The translations under genes were made by a program, and so were the position numbers. From Oligoflexales bacterium (GTDB taxonomy: Bacteria; Bdellovibrionota_B; Oligoflexia; Oligoflexales; RGVZ01), in contig CANFEB010000008.1 of NCBI GenBank assembly GCA_947445775.1, positions 1-64,000 on the forward strand: a stretch of DNA of 64,000 nt, given 5' to 3'. The notes under the pieces were generated by a model, which did not search any database, was not told the DNA's origin, and was given only the letters and a program-made list of their open reading frames with translations. Of this stretch, positions 55,794 through 64,000 are shown piece after piece; positions within the stretch are counted from its first letter, which is position 1; the number at the start of each line of letters is the position of its first letter.

Positions 55794-56882
55794 TTAAAAA
55801 ATAATTTGATAAGGAAATGAAATTTTCATGGGCAAAATCCACACGGGAAGCCCACTTGCCGCCATGATTTCAGGGTCGCGCCAATAGTCTTTTGAGGTCG
55901 TCACAATCCCGTCAGCGCCCCAAATGGCCCCTGGGCTGAAATGCTGGGCATCAAAGCGCCCATGATCGCGGACCGTCACAGTCCGGATAGGAGAAACACC
56001 GGCTCCAGCCAAGGCCCGAAGAAAATATTCTGGGTGCGCGATCCCACATGCTGCTATGGGGCGCAATGGTAGCCTCGTGGCTCCAAGCAAAGAACCTCCT
56101 GCGGGCTCAAGGGCACCATAAATGATATGGGCATGCTCCTGCGCAATTCCGACAGGCAAACTCTTAACCACTAAAGCCTTGGGAGGCGCCTCGCCTACTA
56201 ATGCCCCGCCCCGCCCCGTGACTCGGACGACTTTACCGGCACGGAGCAATGCAGCCACTGGCTCACGTAAATTTCCCGCCGGCAGTAAAAAACGGCTATT
56301 AAAATCACCGGAAAAATCTTCAGATATTAAAACAACGTCAACGTCGCGTTGGATCCGCCAATGTTGAAATCCGTCGTCCAAAATAACGTGGGTAGGAGAG
56401 TAAGTTGCAACGAAATCCGAAAACTCACGATAGGCAGCCACACGATTTCGCCCAATGATCACAGGCATTGTGGGATTTTCAGCTGAAATCATCCGAGCCT
56501 CGTCAGCCGTTGGATCGACGCCAACTTGATGCACGCGCCTGGGCCCACTCCCACTCCCAAATTCACGGACCTCAAGCAAGCGAGAGCCCAGAAATAATGC
56601 CGTGCAATCTCTTGACAGCCCAGAGCCATAACCCCGTGCGAGGACAATCGGACGATGCCCGTCCGCAATAAGAGCGGACGCCAATCCAGACGCAAATGGG
56701 GATTTGCCCGTGCCGCCGACTTCAATATTGCCGATGGAAATCGTTCGTGGCCCCAGGCGAACAGATTTCACCCACCCCAAACGGTACACGCACCAGCGAC
56801 CAAAAATCAGCAACCTAAAAATAAAGGACAGCGGCAATAGCAGACGGCGCAAACATACAAGATTATTTAGAATTGTGTTCAC
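55794..56882 (-). CDS. lpxK: tetraacyldisaccharide 4'-kinase
   Basis: ISIGNIEVGGTGKSPFA, VILDDGFQHWRIQRDVDVVL, TTSKDYWR; GTG start at 56882 overlaps the upstream stop. Confidence 0.95.
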   Translation of the reverse strand: MNTILNNLVCLRRLLLPLSFIFRLLIFGRWCVYRLGWVKSVRLGPRTISIGNIEVGGTGKSPFASGLASALIADGHRPIVLARGYGSGLSRDCTALFLGSRLLEVREFGSGSGPRRVHQVGVDPTADEARMISAENPTMPVIIGRNRVAAYREFSDFVATYSPTHVILDDGFQHWRIQRDVDVVLISEDFSGDFNSRFLLPAGNLREPVAALLRAGKVVRVTGRGGALVGEAPPKALVVKSLPVGIAQEHAHIIYGALEPAGGSLLGATRLPLRPIAACGIAHPEYFLRALAGAGVSPIRTVTVRDHGRFDAQHFSPGAIWGADGIVTTSKDYWRDPEIMAASGLPVWILPMKISFPYQIIF

Positions 56883-58708
56883 GCCAGCCCCGATTCTGGT
56901 GACTGACAAAAATCAACAAATCTAGGCTCGGCGAGTAATTCCTGCTGCGTCCCGCGCAGGGCGATGCGTCCATCTTCAATAAACCAGATTTCATCAAATA
57001 ATTGCAACCATTGGAGCCTGTGGGTCACGGCCACAACGGACCCGCGGTTGCGCTTTGCCAAGTCGGTCAGGCGGCGCAAAATGGCGCCCTCAGTCACAAC
57101 ATCCAAGGCCGACGTGGCCTCATCGAGCAGCAATACGGGCTTTGCACGGAGCAATGCCCGGGCAATCACCAGGCGTTGTATTTGACCGCCAGAAAGATTT
57201 GCGACCAGCGAAGATACCGGCGTGTCCAATCCAGATGGGAGTGCCTCAACAAATCGGCGGGCATCGATGGCATCGAGGGTCGACCAGATATTTTCATCAG
57301 AAATTGCTGAAACACCATAGGCGATATTTTCGCGGACACTAGCCGCGAACAGAAATGGCTGCTGAGGAACAAGAGATGTTTTTAAAATGGTATCCTGCCA
57401 GCGTTCGGCTGAAATCCAGCGGTCTGGGGGCAGCAACCCTGACACGATTTTTAAAAATGTACTTTTTCCAGCGCCGCTGGGCCCAACAATGGCGATATTT
57501 TTGCCGGGTTCAATATTTATGGACTCGGCAGTAAATTTATTGCCCGAGCCAACCCAGGTAAAAGCGATCTCCTGGATTACCAGGCCCTTTTCGGCATTCA
57601 CAGAATCAGGAAATGAAAGCGACTGCGACTGCAACTGGGGAGATGACGCAGAACTAGATTTCAACAAATCAAAGCACTTGCCTACAGCCCCATGCGTTTC
57701 GTGGTAGCGAGCCAACTGCTCACCAATGTCTCGCAACGGCTTTACCATAAAACCAAGGGCAACAATGAACTGCAGGAGGACTTCACTTCCACCAGAGGCA
57801 TCGGCAGCAAATGCGACCCACCCACGATTGATGGCCAAAATAAATCCCGCAAAAACAGCAAAACCAGCAAACTCCAAAACCGGAGCAAACGCCGACCGAA
57901 CAAGCAAACTCCGAACGATCACCTTGAAGTAAGAATCGTTGGCGGCATCAAAGCGTGCCAGGTCAAAGTTTTCTCCATGTTGCGCACGCATAAAATCAAA
58001 TCGTCCGCGGACCTCCAAGACTAGATTGGCCATCCTACGCAAAGATTCCTGGACAACACTTGAGAAACCCGCAATCCGCTTGCCCGTCGCCCCAGTAGAT
58101 CGCGCAGTCACGGGGATCAACACCATCATCACCAATGCGGATGGCCAGTGCAAAAAAAACATCGTCAAGAGGCTGGCAGAAATCGAGATCCCGCCCCTGA
58201 GAAAACTTGTCATAACATCAGACAAGCGCGACTGCACAAAGGCCACGTCATTCACCAGAACGGACATCCACGTTCCGGGAGACACTCCAGCAAGCTCCTG
58301 ATAGGACTTGCCAAGAATTGCCGGGAACAGCTGATCCCGCAATGAAGCGCCGGCGAACATGCTAAATTCCTGCTGCGCCCGCATATAAACATACGTGCTC
58401 CAAGACTTGGCCATTCCCGCCAACAGAACAATCAACGGCAAGGCTATAGCAAGGCGGGCCGAATCAATGCGAATCGGGCCGTACTCCGGCCAGCGCCGCA
58501 GTAAAAATTCCGGAACTAGATCAACAACAGCGACAGATACAGCCCCACCAGAACTTGCAGACCCGCCAAAAAAAGCCGCAATAAACCCCTTCACAAGAAG
58601 GATGACCAGACCCTGGGCCAGACCCAAGGTCAGCAATGCTGCACCCATCACCATCATCAGACGAACGTGGCTTTTTGCGGTAGAAAGGGCCAGTCTAGGC
58701 AAACTCAC
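56879..58708 (-). CDS. msbA: MsbA-like ABC exporter
   Basis: TM domain plus GPSGAGKSTFLKIVSG, LSGGQIQRLVIARALLRAKPVLLLDEATSALD; lies between lpxB and lpxK. Confidence 0.88.
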   Translation of the reverse strand: MSLPRLALSTAKSHVRLMMVMGAALLTLGLAQGLVILLVKGFIAAFFGGSASSGGAVSVAVVDLVPEFLLRRWPEYGPIRIDSARLAIALPLIVLLAGMAKSWSTYVYMRAQQEFSMFAGASLRDQLFPAILGKSYQELAGVSPGTWMSVLVNDVAFVQSRLSDVMTSFLRGGISISASLLTMFFLHWPSALVMMVLIPVTARSTGATGKRIAGFSSVVQESLRRMANLVLEVRGRFDFMRAQHGENFDLARFDAANDSYFKVIVRSLLVRSAFAPVLEFAGFAVFAGFILAINRGWVAFAADASGGSEVLLQFIVALGFMVKPLRDIGEQLARYHETHGAVGKCFDLLKSSSASSPQLQSQSLSFPDSVNAEKGLVIQEIAFTWVGSGNKFTAESINIEPGKNIAIVGPSGAGKSTFLKIVSGLLPPDRWISAERWQDTILKTSLVPQQPFLFAASVRENIAYGVSAISDENIWSTLDAIDARRFVEALPSGLDTPVSSLVANLSGGQIQRLVIARALLRAKPVLLLDEATSALDVVTEGAILRRLTDLAKRNRGSVVAVTHRLQWLQLFDEIWFIEDGRIALRGTQQELLAEPRFVDFCQSPESGLA

Positions 58709-59847
58709 TGTACGCCCTCCTGCCAGCGTCGGATGGTTGCCGCGGCTTTTAGGGCAGCGCCGCCTTCAAGAACGCCGTTCACCATCCGCAGCCCCTCGAT
58801 TTGCTGCGAGCGCCAAGTCGGTTCACACAGCAATCGTTCAACCTCACGCGCAACAGCGCTGGCATCGACATTTTGGATAAATTCCGGGACGACAGCAGCA
58901 TCAGCGATCAGATTAACCAGACTGACATGCTTGATGGTGACTCGATTTCGCATCAATGCGTATGTGAGCGGGCTCATCTCATAAACAACAGCCATCGGCA
59001 ATTCGAACAAACCGCATTCGAGCGTGGCCGTTCCAGAAGCAACCACCGCCGCATCCGCAATCGCCATCAATTCAAGGCTGGAGCCATGAAAAACACGCAG
59101 GTTACGCAAGCCACTGAAGCGCGAGTGGACAAATTCTAAATCAAGATTGGACGCAACTGGCAAGGCAAACGCCACACCGGGAACGGAAATCTCAAGCTGG
59201 CGTGCAATCCGGACCAGCAAAGGTGCCATGGCCTCAATTTCTGTTTTACGGCTTCCCGGCAGCAACAACACAATCGGTTGAAGCGCTGCATCCCGGTCAA
59301 ATCCAAACACCGAACGATCGGTTCGCACGCGACGAATGCGGTCCACAAGGGGACAGCCGACGTATTCATAGTTGATGTCACGGCTGCGAAAAAATTCTCC
59401 CTCAAAAGGCAAAATGCCCAGAACACCGGCAAAATCCCGTTGCAGCCTGAAAGCCCTTCCGGCGCCCCACGCCCACAGTTTAGGCGCAACATATTGATAA
59501 ACTGAAACACCGGCTAATTTTAGGTGCTCGGCCATCCTGAAATGAAATCCCGGGAAATCCACAGCCACAACAAAGGCTGGCTTGAGGCGTTCAATTGCTG
59601 CGAAAATCTTTTTTTCAAGCAACGCCAATTGACCAATCTTTGTCAGCACCTCCGAAACGCCCATCACGCTCAATTCGTCGATGCCAGCAACACGATGGAC
59701 GCCAGCAGCCTCCATCGCTGGGCCCGTGATTCCATGAAAGGTTGAGCCCGGAAAAATCACGCTAAGGCCAGACACAAGGTCAGCCCCCAACAGGTCGCCG
59801 GAGTATTCGCCGGCAGAAATAAAAATGGATGTCGTTGACGAGGCCAA
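58705..59847 (-). CDS. lpxB: lipid-A-disaccharide synthase
   Basis: ISAGEYSGDLLGADLV, YQYVAPKLWAWGAGRA, LLPGSRKTEIE; TTG start at 59847 inferred (ORF to 59925). Confidence 0.93.
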   Translation of the reverse strand: MASSTTSIFISAGEYSGDLLGADLVSGLSVIFPGSTFHGITGPAMEAAGVHRVAGIDELSVMGVSEVLTKIGQLALLEKKIFAAIERLKPAFVVAVDFPGFHFRMAEHLKLAGVSVYQYVAPKLWAWGAGRAFRLQRDFAGVLGILPFEGEFFRSRDINYEYVGCPLVDRIRRVRTDRSVFGFDRDAALQPIVLLLPGSRKTEIEAMAPLLVRIARQLEISVPGVAFALPVASNLDLEFVHSRFSGLRNLRVFHGSSLELMAIADAAVVASGTATLECGLFELPMAVVYEMSPLTYALMRNRVTIKHVSLVNLIADAAVVPEFIQNVDASAVAREVERLLCEPTWRSQQIEGLRMVNGVLEGGAALKAAATIRRWQEGVQ

Positions 59848-59860
59848 GATGGAACCGGCC

Positions 59861-60649
59861 TTAGCGGCAAACACCGCGTTTACTGGCCGCAAGGAAGTCG
59901 AGGAATTTAGCCATGATGCCAGCATCCTCCGTTTCAGCGGCGATCCGCGCGCGCGCTTCTTCTATGGGCAGATTGTCATTATAAATCAGACGGTAAGCCG
60001 CCTTCACTTCAGAAATTTGCGCGTGGGACAGACCGGACCTGCGTAGCCCGACAACGTTGAGCCCACTCGGCTGCGCCCGGTTGCCATGAACCATAACAAA
60101 AGGCGGGACATCTTGCGTCACAATGGCGCCCGCTGCCACCATCACCATATCACCAACCAGACAAAACTGGTGCAGTGCCGACAAGCCACCGAATACAGCC
60201 TTATCGCCAATGACTGCGTGGCCAGCGATTGCGGCTCCGTTGGCAAAAATGCACTCGTTGCCGACGACACAATCATGGGCAATATGGGTATAGACCATGA
60301 ACAGATTGCCATCGCCGATGACCGTCTTGCCACCACCGCCAACCGTTCCAAGGGAAATGTTAGCGTACTCCCGGATCATGTTACGGGAACCTATCAGTAG
60401 TTCCGTATCTTCACCGGCAAATTTCAGATCTTGCGGCCTCGAACCGATGCTGGCGAAAGAATGAATGCGGGTCTCTGGGCCAATCGTCGTCCGGCCATCC
60501 ACCACAGCATGGGCATCGACGACAACGCGGTCGCCCAATTTTACATTTGCGCCGATGATAGCGTAAGGACCGACTTGGACGCCTTGACCTAATTCAGCAC
60601 GATCATGAACGATCGCTGTCTGGTGAATTTGAACCTGCTGATTTGCCAT
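59861..60649 (-). CDS. lpxA: UDP-N-acetylglucosamine acyltransferase
   Basis: IHQTAIVHDRAELGQGVQVGPYAIIG hexapeptides, AHDCVVGNECIFANGAAIAGHAVIGDKAVFGGLSALHQF. Confidence 0.96.
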   Translation of the reverse strand: MANQQVQIHQTAIVHDRAELGQGVQVGPYAIIGANVKLGDRVVVDAHAVVDGRTTIGPETRIHSFASIGSRPQDLKFAGEDTELLIGSRNMIREYANISLGTVGGGGKTVIGDGNLFMVYTHIAHDCVVGNECIFANGAAIAGHAVIGDKAVFGGLSALHQFCLVGDMVMVAAGAIVTQDVPPFVMVHGNRAQPSGLNVVGLRRSGLSHAQISEVKAAYRLIYNDNLPIEEARARIAAETEDAGIMAKFLDFLAASKRGVCR

Positions 60650-60657
60650 CTTCCTCA

Positions 60658-60715
60658 CACCGCTTTCCCGCACAACTTTCGCGCACCACTTTCCCACACC
60701 AATCTTCGGCACAAC
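60658..60715. repeat. 13-bp imperfect tandem repeat x4 plus 6 nt, filling most of the fabZ-lpxA gap
   Basis: caccgctttcccg/cacaactttcgcg/caccactttccca/caccaatcttcgg/cacaac. Confidence 0.9.
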
Positions 60716-61177
60716 CTAGCGCATCAATGCTGAAAATTTAGCGGTTGCCACGATCTCACCATCGACCAAAGCCGTCCCATCGAACCAAATAAAGTGCGCA
60801 CGCTGGCGTTGGATTTTCACTTCGTAGATCAGTCTATCACCCGGCCGAACCGGTTGGCGAAATCGCGCTTCGCTGACATCCGTTAAAAGGCATCCCTTGG
60901 ACAGGCCGCCTTGGGCAATTTGCCCGAAAATGGCTGCTGTCTGGGCTAGGCCTTCGATGATGAAAACACCCGGCAAAACCGGATCCCCAGGAAAATGGCC
61001 TTGGAGGGCCGATTCAGAAATCGAAATGTTCCGATAGGCCACGATCTTGTCACCAAGAACAATGCTGGTCACCCGATCCACAAGTAAGAACGGATAACGA
61101 TGCGGGATGTATTTTTGAATCGCCACCGTATCCAATGGCATGGCCGGAATATTTATTTCACCAGGAATGTTCGTCAT
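60716..61177 (-). CDS. fabZ: 3-hydroxyacyl-[ACP] dehydratase FabZ
   Basis: IPHRYPFLLVDRV, GHFPGDPVLPGVFIIEGLAQ. Confidence 0.96.
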   Translation of the reverse strand: MTNIPGEINIPAMPLDTVAIQKYIPHRYPFLLVDRVTSIVLGDKIVAYRNISISESALQGHFPGDPVLPGVFIIEGLAQTAAIFGQIAQGGLSKGCLLTDVSEARFRQPVRPGDRLIYEVKIQRQRAHFIWFDGTALVDGEIVATAKFSALMR

Positions 61178-61200
61178 GATTTTCTTCTCATGGATAAAAA

Positions 61201-61764
61201 TTACTTCTTTGTTTTTGATGACCCAGATGCCTTCTTCGCCTCTTTGGCATAGCGATCAACGACTTCCTTGGTCAGATCCACAGGCTCTTGTAAATAAAGC
61301 AATCCGGCCGAATTTGATTCAAACACAGCCTCGATGCTGCGTTCTTTCGCGATTTTTTCCACCAACCCGGCCACCTTCACCGCGATGGTCTGGGTTGCTT
61401 TTTGTTCCTTGCGCTTGATGTTGGCCTGGAATTCCATCTCGGCGTTGCGCAGGGCCAAAAACTTCTCTTGGAAATCCTTTTGCTTGTTCATGCGTGCTTC
61501 CTCAGAAAGAAGGCTCGCCTTGGTTTTCCACTCGTCATTCATCTTGTCGAGCTCGCCCTTCTGTTTCAGAAGTTCCTTTTCCTTTTCCTTGATCTCCTTT
61601 TCCAGATCAGAACGGGCCGTCTTGCCTTCCTCGACATTCAAGATTACCGCCTGCATGTCAACCACTGCGTACTTGCGTCCTTCGCCAAACGCAGCGCCAG
61701 CAGGAATGAGAGCACTCGCAAGCAACACACTGACCAGACCACTTGTGGAAATTTTACCATTCAT
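61201..61764 (-). CDS. OmpH/Skp-family periplasmic chaperone
   Basis: Signal peptide; YAVVDMQAVILNVEEGKTARSDLEKEIKEKEKELLKQK coiled coil; adjacent to bamA. Confidence 0.88.
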   Translation of the reverse strand: MNGKISTSGLVSVLLASALIPAGAAFGEGRKYAVVDMQAVILNVEEGKTARSDLEKEIKEKEKELLKQKGELDKMNDEWKTKASLLSEEARMNKQKDFQEKFLALRNAEMEFQANIKRKEQKATQTIAVKVAGLVEKIAKERSIEAVFESNSAGLLYLQEPVDLTKEVVDRYAKEAKKASGSSKTKK

Positions 61765-61820
61765 CATGTCTCTGCTCCTTTTTAGCCCAAAACCGGGACC
61801 AAAACCGTTCAAGTTATCAA

Positions 61821-64000
61821 TCAATAGCCAATATAGAAAATAATCTTCGTATCACCGAGTTTCCCGTTTTCGTAGGGATATGCCCACTCAAACCGGAAGG
61901 GCGCAATCGGCGTAATCCAACGGATACCAAAGCCGACATCCTGATGGAAGCCGTCGACACCCATGGCGTCGCCATCGTCAAAAACCCGTCCCATATCAGC
62001 GAACAAGAGTGCCTTGATTCCTGCCTCTGGGATCAACGGCACGAAGTACTCAATCTGCCCGATGACTTTTTTGTCGCCACCCTTGATCAATTTAGTGACG
62101 GGATCTCCCGGCGACTTCATGACGCTGAACTTTGGCCCAAGCGACCAAAGATCGAAGCCGCGCATATCCGTCGGTCCTCCCAGGCGATAGCGTTCAAGAA
62201 ACGGAACCTCCTTGTCACCAAAGGGATAGATGTATGAGACCGAAGCATGAAGTTTAAAGTAGGTGCGATAGGTGTCTGAGAAGTCGATGGGCTGATATTT
62301 CGACGCGTCGAAAACCGATTCCATGAATTGCTGATTGCCCCCAAGAAGGCGGCCACCGGTAAACTGCTGGCGCAACTCGATCTCGGAACCCTCGTTGGGA
62401 TCGATATAATTATTGGTATCAACGCGGCTCACGCTGAAGATTGCGCTTGAAGTCATGCCAGAGTCACGAAACTTGTCGACGAGATAAACATCACTTTGTT
62501 GTTTGATGTGCTCCGCCCGGTACGTCAGTCGTCCGCGTACTTCCTCAAACAGTTTGTGCCCAACGAACACCGATCCACCGGTACGATCTTCGAGGATTTC
62601 AACATCATCGAGGGGTTTGCGGACCTCGTGCTTCACCGACGCGGAGGCGCCCGCCAGCCAATCCGTATCGTTCACCCGCGGGTCCGTGAAGCCAGCCTCA
62701 AACGAATAATTGCTGCCCCCGTTCCAGCGGGCCGTCAAATTGGTTTTCCAAGCGTAACCCGATTGATTCTGCTCGTCGTAGCGGCCCTGCCCGAAGAAAG
62801 ACCCTTCACTCGTATTTTGCCCCGGACTAAATCCTAACGCTGCCTGCAACTGCCCCGTCGGCTTTTCCTTGACGCGGAGCTTCAGGTTCAAAAGATTTTC
62901 CTGATCAGGATCGCGTTCTTTTATGATCTGAACATCCTCGAAAAATCCGAGGCGATTGATGTTTTTCTTGGACTCCGCCAACCTCGTTCCGCTGTACAAC
63001 TCAGCATCATGAACGGCCAGCTCGCGACGAATCACGTTGTCGCGAGTCTTGGTATTCCCCAGAATTTCCATCTCGCCGAAGTAGACCTTCTCGCCCTTGC
63101 TTATTTCATAATTGATATCGACAGTTTTATTGTCGCGATTGAAATTTGTTTTTGGATTCACATAGGCGTACGCGTAGCCAAGGTCTCCGTACTTGTCGCC
63201 CAGAACCTCGATGTCCTTGACGAATTGCGAGTAACGAAACAACGCATCTGGCTTAAGGGCCATGGCCCCTGCCAGTTCACCCGCGTCCAACAACATGTCA
63301 CCAGAAAATTCGATCTTGCCGACCTTGTATTGAATTCCTTCTTCAACTTGAAACGTCACCCGGACAAATTGGCGGTCACCATCCATCACGGTCAACGGCT
63401 TGGCGACCTTCACTTCAGCAAAGCCCGCGTCCCGATACCAATAGGACAGGAATTCAAGATCCCGCTTTAAAAAATCATCCTGATAAATTCCTGCCGACGA
63501 CATTGCGCTGGAACGGCTCACCGGGCGCAGCGCCAGTTTTTCAATCAAGTCGCCATCAGGGAAGTATTCATTGCCGATGATGGCCACATCGCCAACTCGG
63601 AGCTTACCGCCTTCTTCCACGACGAAACTCAGCACCGCCTCATTGGCCGCTCGCATTTCCACAGTGTGGGTGATGCGCGCCAAATAAAAACCTTTTTCCG
63701 TGTATTGGCGCTCAATCATCCGGACATCGCTGGAGATGGCGGCGTCGCTCAAAATTGTGAATAGTTTGGTCTGCAACTTTTCCTTGAGGTCCTCTGATTT
63801 GACCTCTTTCATTCCATCAAATTTAATTTCAACAACTGCGGGCTTTTCAGCCACCTGGATGGTGACTTTGACGCCGCCTGGGGCTTCATCCTGAAAAACC
63901 CGAACATCGGAAAAATATCCAAGGGCAAAAAGTGATTTGATGTCGGCCTTGACGGTGGCCGCGTCCAAGGCAGCGCCCTTGCGAGTCTTCAGGATCGTGA
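61821..64000 (-). CDS. bamA: BamA/Omp85 outer membrane assembly factor (5' end beyond window)
   Basis: Repeated POTRA domains and C-terminal barrel (RLGGPTDMRGFDLWSLGP); frame open to 64000. Confidence 0.95.
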   Translation of the reverse strand, partial: TILKTRKGAALDAATVKADIKSLFALGYFSDVRVFQDEAPGGVKVTIQVAEKPAVVEIKFDGMKEVKSEDLKEKLQTKLFTILSDAAISSDVRMIERQYTEKGFYLARITHTVEMRAANEAVLSFVVEEGGKLRVGDVAIIGNEYFPDGDLIEKLALRPVSRSSAMSSAGIYQDDFLKRDLEFLSYWYRDAGFAEVKVAKPLTVMDGDRQFVRVTFQVEEGIQYKVGKIEFSGDMLLDAGELAGAMALKPDALFRYSQFVKDIEVLGDKYGDLGYAYAYVNPKTNFNRDNKTVDINYEISKGEKVYFGEMEILGNTKTRDNVIRRELAVHDAELYSGTRLAESKKNINRLGFFEDVQIIKERDPDQENLLNLKLRVKEKPTGQLQAALGFSPGQNTSEGSFFGQGRYDEQNQSGYAWKTNLTARWNGGSNYSFEAGFTDPRVNDTDWLAGASASVKHEVRKPLDDVEILEDRTGGSVFVGHKLFEEVRGRLTYRAEHIKQQSDVYLVDKFRDSGMTSSAIFSVSRVDTNNYIDPNEGSEIELRQQFTGGRLLGGNQQFMESVFDASKYQPIDFSDTYRTYFKLHASVSYIYPFGDKEVPFLERYRLGGPTDMRGFDLWSLGPKFSVMKSPGDPVTKLIKGGDKKVIGQIEYFVPLIPEAGIKALLFADMGRVFDDGDAMGVDGFHQDVGFGIRWITPIAPFRFEWAYPYENGKLGDTKIIFYIGY

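Noticed and set aside
61570-61600. ttcctt repeat in the skp-like gene
   Set aside because: Three short units encoding KEKEKE in a normal coiled coil; too weak to group with the other arrays.
1-64000. rRNA, tRNA, insertion sequences, prophage or integron elements
   Set aside because: None recognised on either strand by eye; a tRNAscan/ISfinder run would be needed to exclude them formally.

Overview
This 64 kb window (about 55% GC by eye) is densely coding. It looks like a Gram-negative chromosome, possibly Bdellovibrionota/Oligoflexia-like, but that placement is an inference from gene content only. Housekeeping content includes tsaD-rsmA, a dapD/aminotransferase block, tryptophan 2,3-dioxygenase, prfC, slyD, hemL, era, an RND permease plus TolC-family gene, phoU, and a bamA-skp-fabZ-lpxA-lpxB-msbA-like-lpxK cluster. 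The accessory content has three toxin-antitoxin-style nucleotidyltransferase modules: AbiEi/AbiEii at 10.6-12.0 kb, MNT/HEPN at 28.8-29.5 kb, and HI0074/HI0073-like at 39.2-39.9 kb. It also has two AAA/DUF4143-type ATPases, one of which is interrupted by a single in-frame TAG. The most unusual signal is about 20 short imperfect tandem-repeat arrays (period 6-24 bp). They cluster at gene starts, gene ends and intergenic gaps. In genes the periods are multiples of 3; between genes they include 8, 10 and 13 bp. One 9-mer, ATTAGCATC, recurs in two unrelated genes in opposite coding sense. Other notable items are a ferritin-like (DUF455-type)/ATP-grasp-like fusion with a perfect inverted repeat in its divergent promoter, and a secreted lipoprotein with a SPRY-like C-terminus. 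No rRNA, tRNA, CRISPR array or intact transposon was recognised. Family names come from reading motifs in the supplied translations; no database search was run.
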